Shown here: positions 41,548-47,622 of the stretch, piece by piece | Layout: every line of letters starts with the position of its first letter | Numbering within the stretch: the stretch's first letter is position 1 | Assembly: GCA_937896665.1 (NCBI GenBank) | Contig: CALBNS010000059.1 | Coordinates: forward strand, 1 to 47,622 | Direction: 5' to 3' | From: an uncultured Clostridia bacterium | Lineage (GTDB): Bacteria; Bacillota; Clostridia; Lachnospirales; Lachnospiraceae | DNA: 47,622 nt | The notes under the pieces: model-generated | What the model was told of the DNA's origin: nothing | The model's database searches: none | Seen by the model: only the letters and a program-made list of their open reading frames with translations | Translations under genes and position numbers: made by a program

Positions 41548-43002
41548 TTATTCAGCAACGCTCATCTGATTTAATAGAGCCTGCTTTTCATCAAATAATT
41601 TTTGTGATAAATCCACATATACACGATGTGGGTTAAAGAGACGTTTTGTTTCATCCCATAAAGTCTCTTTTTCTTCTTTACAGTAAGCGGCGATTTCCAT
41701 AACGGATGGAGAATCATAGATACATTCACCATTGATAAAGATTGGTTTTAGAATCTCACGCATTGTGTAAGTGCCGCCTGTAAGTTTTGTCTTTTTCCAT
41801 GTCTGTGACGGGTCAAAGATTAATAAATCTTTTGAAGTGTCATATTCCTCATCTACAAAGCAGATTAAGTCGGCACGGATTTTTCCCGTCTCATTGTCAT
41901 AAATACGATAAATCGTTTTGTCTCCAGGATTCGTAACTTTTTCAATGTTTTCCGAAAGTTTAATCTTTGAATAGAACTTACCGTCTGCACCTTTGATTGC
42001 AGCAAGCTTATATACGCCGCCGAAAGAAGGGCAGTCTTTGGAAGTGATCAGGTTCGTTCCGACACCCCACGAAGTAATCTTGGCACCCTGTGATTTTAAG
42101 TCGTGAATCAGATATTCATCTAAATCGTTGGAAGCAGAAATGATTGCATCTTCAAATCCTGCCGCGTCTAACATCTTACGTGCCTTTTTTGACAAATATG
42201 CAAGGTCACCACTGTCGAGACGAATTCCGTAGTTCTTAAGTTCAATACCTTCCTCACGCATCTCTGTAAATACACGGATTGCGTTTGGTACACCGGATTT
42301 TAAAGTGTCATAAGTGTCTACCAGAAGCGTGCAGGCATTCGGATAAATCTGTGAATATTTCTTGAATGCACTGTATTCATCAGGAAAACTCATAATCCAG
42401 CTATGTGCGTGTGTGCCCTTCACCGGTACATCAAACATTTTTCCGGCCAGTACATTAGAAGTACCGATACAGCCGCCAATCATTGCTGCTCTGGCACCGT
42501 AAAGTCCTGCATCAGGTCCTTGCGCACGGCGAAGTCCGAATTCCATAATGCCATCGCCGGCTGCTGCGTATACAACGCGGGCTGCTTTAGTGGCAATCAG
42601 AGATTGGTGGTTAATGATATTGAGAATCGCAGTTTCGACAAGCTGTGCTTCCATAATCGGAGCAACAACTTTGATTAGTGGCTCCCTCGGGAATATAATG
42701 GTTCCCTCCGGTATTGCATAAATATTACCACTGAAATGAAATCCACTTAGATAATGTAAAAAGTCTTCCGAGAATAAATTTAAACTTCGAAGATAAACTA
42801 CATCATCATAAGTAAAATGAAGATTTTTTATATATTCAATTACCTGTTCAAGCCCTGCTGCAATGGAGTATCCGGAACTGCAAGGGTTAGAGCGGAAAAA
42901 TACATCAAATATGACAGTTTCAGTTTCATTGCGTTCGAAATATCCCTGCATCATAGTCAATTCATATAAATCGGTAAGCAGGGTAAGATTTCTATTATTC
43001 AT
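41548..43002 (-). CDS. pncB: Nicotinate phosphoribosyltransferase
   Basis: 484 residues. Opening 'LTLLTDLYELTMMQGYF', then 'GLRRAQGPDAGLYGARA' and 'GTHAHSWIMSF' with the catalytic-His region, 'YGIRLDSGDLAYLSKKARKM' and 'SWGVGTNLITSKDCPSFGGVYKL' (as SWGVGTNLITS and CPSFGGVYKL). It salvages nicotinate to NaMN. The frame extends nine codons upstream, but ATG at 43000-43002 is preceded on its strand by GAAGGAGTGAGTGAA. It is co-directional with ddl and murF, 17 bases before ddl. Confidence 0.95.
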   Translation of the reverse strand: MNNRNLTLLTDLYELTMMQGYFERNETETVIFDVFFRSNPCSSGYSIAAGLEQVIEYIKNLHFTYDDVVYLRSLNLFSEDFLHYLSGFHFSGNIYAIPEGTIIFPREPLIKVVAPIMEAQLVETAILNIINHQSLIATKAARVVYAAAGDGIMEFGLRRAQGPDAGLYGARAAMIGGCIGTSNVLAGKMFDVPVKGTHAHSWIMSFPDEYSAFKKYSQIYPNACTLLVDTYDTLKSGVPNAIRVFTEMREEGIELKNYGIRLDSGDLAYLSKKARKMLDAAGFEDAIISASNDLDEYLIHDLKSQGAKITSWGVGTNLITSKDCPSFGGVYKLAAIKGADGKFYSKIKLSENIEKVTNPGDKTIYRIYDNETGKIRADLICFVDEEYDTSKDLLIFDPSQTWKKTKLTGGTYTMREILKPIFINGECIYDSPSVMEIAAYCKEEKETLWDETKRLFNPHRVYVDLSQKLFDEKQALLNQMSVAE

Positions 43003-43085
43003 TTCACTCACTCCTTCGTATATGAACATAAATTATATCCAAATCATTATAGCACTGTTATTTAGAAAAGTAAATTTCAAAAAAG

Positions 43086-43130
43086 TTGCCTTTGAATCAA
43101 TTGTTTTGTATAATGTAGTAATACATTACT
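43086..43130 (+). promoter_or_regulatory. malQ promoter with adjacent operator-like palindrome
   Basis: TTGCCT (43086-43091), 17 bases, TATAAT (43109-43114). AGTAAT-AC-ATTACT (43117-43130) lies at about the transcription start, where a repressor would block initiation. Confidence 0.6.
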
Positions 43131-43155
43131 TTATGAGAGAAAAGAGGACACAATT

Positions 43156-44679
43156 ATGAATTTTGAAACTGCCGAAATTACTTATGAGAAACCGGCACGT
43201 TTGTCAGGAGTGCTTCTTCATCCGACCTCTCTGCCATCACCATACGGAATCGGAGATTTAGGACAGCAAGCATACGACTTTATTGATTTCCTCGAGAAAT
43301 CAGGACAACATTTATGGCAGACGTTACCGTTGACACCAACAGGATTTGGAGATTCACCTTATCAGAGCTTTTCTGCTTTTGCCGGACAGCCGCTGATTAT
43401 TAGCCCGGAGCATTTGAGTGAGTTAGGACTCTTAGAGAAAGAGGACCTCTTGGATTGTCCTTGCGGCGAGGGAGATTATGTAGACTACGGAACAATTATT
43501 CCGTGGAAGAATAATATTTTGAGAAAAGCATATGACAATTTCCGATGTACATCAGATAAGATGTTATTGGAGGAATATGATGCTTTTTACGAGGCAAATC
43601 AGTTCTGGGTAGACGATTATGCACTTTTTATGGCATGCAAGGATTATCATGAAGGACGTGATTGGCTTTCATGGGAAGAAAAGTACCGCGTACCGACACC
43701 TGCTGTACGTGCAGAATTGAAAAAAATGCTTGCATCGGAGATTAAGTATTATTACTTTGTACAGTTCATATTCTCAAAAGAATGGTACGCATTAAAGAAA
43801 TATGCCAATGAAAAAGATATTCAGATTATTGGAGATATTCCGATTTTCGTATCGCTTGACAGTGCAGATGTGTGGGCGAACCAGAGCATGTTTCAACTTG
43901 ACACGAAGGGATTTCCGACTGTAGTTGCAGGAGTTCCACCAGATTATTTTTCAGAAACCGGCCAATTATGGGGCAATCCTCTATATGACTGGGATGCACA
44001 GAAAAAAGACGGATATAAATGGTGGATTTCCCGTGTACGCAATCAACTGGATTTATTCGATTATCTGCGAATTGATCATTTCCGTGGTTTTGAGGCTTAT
44101 TGGGCAGTGCCATACGGTGAAGAGACTGCAATCAATGGTAAATGGAAGATCGGACCGAGAGAAGACTTATTCCTTGCAATTGAAAAAGTATTAGGAAAAG
44201 GGCTTCCGATTATCGCAGAAGACTTAGGTGTGATTACTCCGGAAGTTGAGAAACTGCGTGACCGTTTCCATTTCCCGGGTATGAAGATTTTACAGTTCGG
44301 GTTTGAAGCTCAGGATGAAAGCAGTTTTCTGCCTCATCAGTTTACAACGACGAATTGTGTATGCTACACAGGTACACATGATAATGATACGACGGTGGGC
44401 TGGTATGAGACAGCACCTGAATATTCCAGAGATAAGGTGCGTCGTTATATGAATACAGATGGCAGCAGCATTCATTATGATTTTATGAGAACCTGTCTGG
44501 GTTCAATTGCAGCATATGCAATTATCCCGATGCAGGATGTGCTTGGTGTTGGAAAAGGAGGACGTATGAATACACCGGGTGTTGCACAGAATAATTGGGC
44601 TTGGCGCTATAAAAAAGAAGCGCTTTCTGACGGACTTGCAGAAGGCTTACGCTCGATAACCCGTCTGTATGGCCGTTAA
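43156..44679 (+). CDS. malQ: 4-alpha-glucanotransferase
   Basis: 507-residue GH77 amylomaltase. Signatures: 'GVLLHPTSLPSPYGIGDLG', 'WQTLPLTPTGFGDSPYQSFS', nucleophile motif 'FDYLRIDHFRGFEAYW', acid 'PIIAEDLGVITPEV', 'TGTHDNDTTVGW'. It transfers maltodextrin units; with GlgB it belongs to glycogen/starch metabolism. The 'cat' promoter region between pncB and malQ contains a good TATAAT box. plsC follows within 18 bases, so both may share the transcript. Confidence 0.96.
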   Translation: MNFETAEITYEKPARLSGVLLHPTSLPSPYGIGDLGQQAYDFIDFLEKSGQHLWQTLPLTPTGFGDSPYQSFSAFAGQPLIISPEHLSELGLLEKEDLLDCPCGEGDYVDYGTIIPWKNNILRKAYDNFRCTSDKMLLEEYDAFYEANQFWVDDYALFMACKDYHEGRDWLSWEEKYRVPTPAVRAELKKMLASEIKYYYFVQFIFSKEWYALKKYANEKDIQIIGDIPIFVSLDSADVWANQSMFQLDTKGFPTVVAGVPPDYFSETGQLWGNPLYDWDAQKKDGYKWWISRVRNQLDLFDYLRIDHFRGFEAYWAVPYGEETAINGKWKIGPREDLFLAIEKVLGKGLPIIAEDLGVITPEVEKLRDRFHFPGMKILQFGFEAQDESSFLPHQFTTTNCVCYTGTHDNDTTVGWYETAPEYSRDKVRRYMNTDGSSIHYDFMRTCLGSIAAYAIIPMQDVLGVGKGGRMNTPGVAQNNWAWRYKKEALSDGLAEGLRSITRLYGR

Positions 44680-44697
44680 AAGAAGGGATTTGAAGTT

Positions 44698-45432
44698 ATG
44701 ATACGTTTGATATTTGTTGCTGTGTTTTTGGTTTTGTTCCTGATTTGCGGTATTCCACTGTTTTTAGTGGAGTGGATTGTTGGGAAGTTTAACCGAGAAG
44801 CAAGAGATTATAGTAGTCTTCGCATTGTGCAGTGGGCATTTAAGTGCATTTTAAAGATAACGGGAGTGAAAGTAACTGTGATTGGTGAGGAAAATGTGCC
44901 GGATGAGCCGGTGCTGTACATCGGCAACCATAGAAGTTATTTTGATATTTTACTGACATATTCACGTTGCAGACGCCTGACAGGTTATGTGGCGAAGGAT
45001 TCTATGGAAAAAATTCCGCTTCTTAGTACTTGGATGAAATATCTGTACTGCCTGTTCTTAAACCGTGATGATCCGAGAGAGGGACTTAAGACGATTCTGA
45101 AGGCGATTGAGTATGTGAAAAAGGGAATTTCTATCTGTATTTTCCCAGAGGGTACGAGAAACGATGGCGAGGAACTTAGTATGTTGCCATTTAAGGGCGG
45201 CGCGTTGAAGATTGCAACAAAGACCGGATGTCCAATTGTACCGATTTCCATTAACAATGCGGCGGAAATCTTTGAAAATCATATGCCGTGGATTAAAAAG
45301 ACACATGTAATCCTTGAATATGGCAGACCGATTTATCCAAAGGAGTTGGATAAAGAAGAGTTGAAACATATCGATACTTATTGCCAGAATATAATACAAG
45401 AAACCATTAACAAAAATGCAGCTCTAGTGTAG
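44698..45432 (+). CDS. plsC: 1-acyl-sn-glycerol-3-phosphate acyltransferase
   Basis: 244 residues. N-terminal membrane anchor (RLIFVAVFLVLFLICGIPLFL), catalytic 'IGNHRSYFDILL' (NHxxxxD), 'FPEGTRND' for glycerol-phosphate binding and 'IVPISINNA'. It makes phosphatidic acid at the cytoplasmic membrane face. It is 18 bases behind malQ with GAAGGGATTTG as ribosome site. The stop codon lies inside the terminator stem-loop. Confidence 0.94.
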   Translation: MIRLIFVAVFLVLFLICGIPLFLVEWIVGKFNREARDYSSLRIVQWAFKCILKITGVKVTVIGEENVPDEPVLYIGNHRSYFDILLTYSRCRRLTGYVAKDSMEKIPLLSTWMKYLYCLFLNRDDPREGLKTILKAIEYVKKGISICIFPEGTRNDGEELSMLPFKGGALKIATKTGCPIVPISINNAAEIFENHMPWIKKTHVILEYGRPIYPKELDKEELKHIDTYCQNIIQETINKNAALV

Positions 45433-45446
45433 GGCTGCATTTTTTG
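45412..45446 (+). terminator. Terminator overlapping the plsC stop codon
   Basis: ATGCAGC / GCTGCAT with a 10-base loop followed by TTTTTT. Confidence 0.88.
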
Positions 45447-45505
45447 TTCTACAAATTTCAGGCATTTTTTTGTGGAAACATGTGTAAGATAGTAAGGAGA
45501 AAGTA

Positions 45506-45925
45506 TTGGAGATTCCCATGAAAAAGATTATTCTTTTAATTCTTGTTTTCTGTCTGGGAGGCACCCTATTAGCCTGCTCTGCAAAAAAAATGAATACCGA
45601 AAAAATAAGGGACATAGAATTTACTGTTTTAGAAGAAGAGGATACTCCGGAAGAATTACTTGGCACAATTCAGGAACAGGAAGAGACACCGTTTCATGTG
45701 ACATATGCCGATAAAGGATATCTTTACATAGCGAAGGGATATGGAGCACAGAAGACGACAGGATACAGTATAAAGGTAAAGGCATGTTATGAAACAGCCA
45801 ATGCCATCTATATGGAGACAGATTTGATAGGACCATCGAAAGACGAAGAGATTGTTGAGGAAAAATCCTGCCCGTATGTGGTAATTAAAATGGAGTTTAT
45901 CGACAAAAATGTAGTGTTTCAGTAA
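45506..45925 (+). CDS. Lipoprotein with PrcB-like C-terminal domain
   Basis: 139 residues. A type II signal peptide (KKIILLILVFCLGGTLLAC, lipobox LLAC) anchors it outside the membrane. The C-terminal ~85 residues ('YLYIAKGYGAQKTTGYSIKV' and 'YVVIKMEFIDKNVVF') fit the PrcB_C family, named after a protease-complex subunit. AAGGAGA at 45494-45500 is spaced for TTG 45506; the alternative ATG 45518 is 17 bases away and gives a more usual-looking signal peptide. The SPOCS/LysM gene starts 11 bases later, suggesting a shared envelope or spore role. Confidence 0.75.
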   Translation: MEIPMKKIILLILVFCLGGTLLACSAKKMNTEKIRDIEFTVLEEEDTPEELLGTIQEQEETPFHVTYADKGYLYIAKGYGAQKTTGYSIKVKACYETANAIYMETDLIGPSKDEEIVEEKSCPYVVIKMEFIDKNVVFQ

Positions 45926-45936
45926 AGGAGAATGAC

Positions 45937-47496
45937 ATGGAGTTAGAGAAAAAACAGATTCACTTGTATCAGACAGGCAAAAAGATTGTCGACCAGTTTT
46001 TATTAGATGATGATTACAATGTACCAGACACGAAAAACGATGTGCGCAGAATTATAGCGAGCGAAGGAAAGGTGAAAATTGAGGACGTAAAGCTTGTTGA
46101 AAACTATGTACGCATAACAGGAAAACTGTATTTTCAGATATTGTATGTGACAGAAGGGATAGAGCCGGCACTTTCTTCATTAAACGGAAAACTACCATTC
46201 GAGGAAATGGTGTATGTATCAGATGCAGCAGACGGAAAATTCTCTGTCTGTGATGAACGCGTGGATTTTACAGCAACGATGATTCATTCAAGAAAACTAA
46301 GTATGAAAGCTGTTGTAGAACTAGAACTGTGTCCGGGAAAAGTGCTCAGTGAAGAGATTACGACAGACGTAGAAGGTAATGTTTCACTTTACAAGAAAAA
46401 GAAGGCTTTGGAATTATTAAAACTACACACAACGAAAAGGGATACTTATCGCATTAAGGAAGAGCTGACACTGCCGGGCACAAAGGAAATGGTAGGAAAT
46501 GTGTTGTGGACAGACATTTCTAATCGAAAGCTGGATACAAGACTGGAAAATGATACTTTGCTCCTATCGGGTGAATTGTTGGCATTCTGTTTTTATGAGT
46601 CACCGGAAGGGAAACTGGACTGGATTGAACAGGTCCTGCCGTATGAGGGCAGTGTAGAGTGCTATGGTGTCAATCCGTCTATGTACCACCATATGAATAC
46701 GAGTCTTGAAGATGTGAATGTAGACATTCGTATGGATGAAGACGGTGAAATGCGTGTTTTGGGTATTGAGGGTACGCTGGAAATGAATATCGTCATATAT
46801 GAGGAGGAGAGAGAAGAGATTTTAGAGGATGTTTATTCTCTGGAACGGAAGTGTATGCTGGAAACGGAAGAAAGCTGTTACGAAGAACTGCTGTTACAGA
46901 ATAATTCCAAATGTAAAGTGGCGGAAAGGCTTTCTATACCGGAATTGAAGGATAATATTCTTCAAATCTGTCATAGCAGCGCTACGATACAAGTGGAGCA
47001 TACGGAAATCGAGGCAGAGGGAATACGCATCGAAGGGGTGATGCATATTAACTTTTTGTATGTGAAATCGAATGACAACATTCCGTTTGATACATGGCAG
47101 GGCATGATCCCATTTTCACATCTGATTGAATGCGGTCAGGCACATGAAGATATACGGTATGGCATAGCGAGTACGTTGGAACAGTTAAATGTTGCTTCCC
47201 TTGGCGGTGACAGTGTAGAAATCAAAGCGATTATTGCATTCAACAGCTTTATACGGAAAACAGTCTGTATGGAAGGGATTACGAATCTGACGGCAGAGAA
47301 AATTCCGGAAGAAGAGATGGTAAACCGGCCAGGAATTGTTGGATATGTTGTCAAAGAAGGTGACGGGTTATGGACGCTTGCAAAGCGTTTTTACACGACT
47401 GTTGAGGGGATTCAGGAAGTAAACGAGCTGAAAGATGAAAAAATAAAACCAGGGGACAAATTATTGATTTTCAAGGAAAACATGAGTATACTGTGA
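45937..47496 (+). CDS. SPOCS (DUF3794) and LysM domain protein
   Basis: 519 residues: three SPOCS/DUF3794 beta-rich repeats (about 1-170, 180-320, 330-460; first repeat 'DQFLLDDDYNVPDTKNDV', read as QFLLDDDYNVPD) and a C-terminal LysM at ~466-512 ('YVVKEGDGLWTLAKRFYTT', 'PGDKLLIF'). The same combination is found in clostridial SpoVID/SipL-type spore-coat morphogenesis proteins, which localise to the forespore surface. No signal peptide, fitting a mother-cell cytosolic protein. ATG 45937 has AAAGGAG ahead. Confidence 0.9.
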   Translation: MELEKKQIHLYQTGKKIVDQFLLDDDYNVPDTKNDVRRIIASEGKVKIEDVKLVENYVRITGKLYFQILYVTEGIEPALSSLNGKLPFEEMVYVSDAADGKFSVCDERVDFTATMIHSRKLSMKAVVELELCPGKVLSEEITTDVEGNVSLYKKKKALELLKLHTTKRDTYRIKEELTLPGTKEMVGNVLWTDISNRKLDTRLENDTLLLSGELLAFCFYESPEGKLDWIEQVLPYEGSVECYGVNPSMYHHMNTSLEDVNVDIRMDEDGEMRVLGIEGTLEMNIVIYEEEREEILEDVYSLERKCMLETEESCYEELLLQNNSKCKVAERLSIPELKDNILQICHSSATIQVEHTEIEAEGIRIEGVMHINFLYVKSNDNIPFDTWQGMIPFSHLIECGQAHEDIRYGIASTLEQLNVASLGGDSVEIKAIIAFNSFIRKTVCMEGITNLTAEKIPEEEMVNRPGIVGYVVKEGDGLWTLAKRFYTTVEGIQEVNELKDEKIKPGDKLLIFKENMSIL

Positions 47497-47532
47497 GTAT
47501 AATGTATACAAAATTGTCGGTGACATTTTGAA

Positions 47533-47558
47533 CGGACGTGAGTAGGCACTTACGTCCG
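47533..47558. terminator. Hairpin after the SPOCS/LysM gene
   Basis: CGGACGTGAGT / ACTTACGTCCG, 11-bp arms with one G-T pair and a 4-base loop. No T-tract follows, so termination is uncertain. The remaining bases to 47622 contain no recognised gene start. Confidence 0.45.
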
Positions 47559-47622
47559 CTATCACTGTAGGAGCTTCCTGTATACTTTAAAGAGTAAAAG
47601 GAATTGACCAAAAAGAATACCT

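Noticed and set aside
41223..41636. 137-codon plus-strand frame across the ddl/pncB junction
   Set aside because: It crosses two well-supported minus-strand genes and shows no domain.

Overview
The window looks like chromosome from a low-GC, strictly anaerobic, spore-forming gut Firmicute, most likely Lachnospiraceae (Blautia/Dorea/Roseburia type). The evidence is the AT-rich codon usage, the strong AGGAGG ribosome sites with occasional GTG/TTG starts, an [FeFe]-hydrogenase, rubrerythrin, a SPOCS/LysM spore-coat-type protein and the carboxynorspermidine route to polyamines. No rRNA, tRNA, CRISPR array, intact transposase or intact phage gene was recognised.

Layout. 1-2.6 kb: end of a polyamine operon (ureohydrolase tail, carboxynorspermidine synthase and decarboxylase). 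2.6-7.7 kb: an accessory graveyard. A few intact small genes (MerR, GNAT, GyrI-like, MBL-fold) sit among truncated remnants of an alpha/beta-hydrolase, an MFS transporter, an FMN oxidoreductase, a DUF4143-type ATPase, a WYL regulator and a Fic antitoxin-like N-terminus; a 1.1-kb gap carries DnaA-box-like repeats and two striking inverted repeats. 7.7-11.7 kb: flavodoxin-like protein, two tiny membrane proteins, CDF metal exporter, Y-family polymerase with a YolD-like partner. 11.7-14.05 kb: a PerR-type regulator behind a perfect Per box, followed by a single ORF fusing an [FeFe]-hydrogenase to a complete rubrerythrin; this is the most interesting system in the window. 14.1-18.6 kb: TetR regulator, glgB, and a deletion scar joining a decapitated histidine kinase head-to-head with a decapitated carbohydrate-binding protein. 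18.65-25.9 kb: an AbgT-family transporter divergent from a folate operon (folC, folE, HD hydrolase, folP, folBK fusion, cysK relic, second folC). 25.9-28.3 kb: decayed DUF3796/XRE genes, an apparent integrative-element scar with a 20-bp-arm hairpin, a His-rich YmaF protein, an EamA transporter and a membrane-protein fragment. 28.4-30.7 kb: an uncharacterised TPR-DUF4037-DUF4125 protein. 30.7-37.5 kb: kinase fragment, Nat-type ABC exporter, heterodimeric ABC exporter. 37.5-47.5 kb: housekeeping genes (pepD, murF, ddl, pncB, malQ, plsC) and two envelope/spore-linked proteins.

How it fits together: the core genes supply polyamines, folate, glycogen, cell-wall precursor, NAD salvage and phospholipid functions. 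The perR-hydrogenase/rubrerythrin unit is an oxidative-stress module that could couple H2 or ferredoxin electrons to peroxide removal. The AbgT/fol layout suggests p-aminobenzoyl-glutamate uptake feeding folate synthesis or salvage. The accessory regions show repeated gain and partial deletion of mobile DNA.

All functional calls are from reading the sequence; no database search was run.
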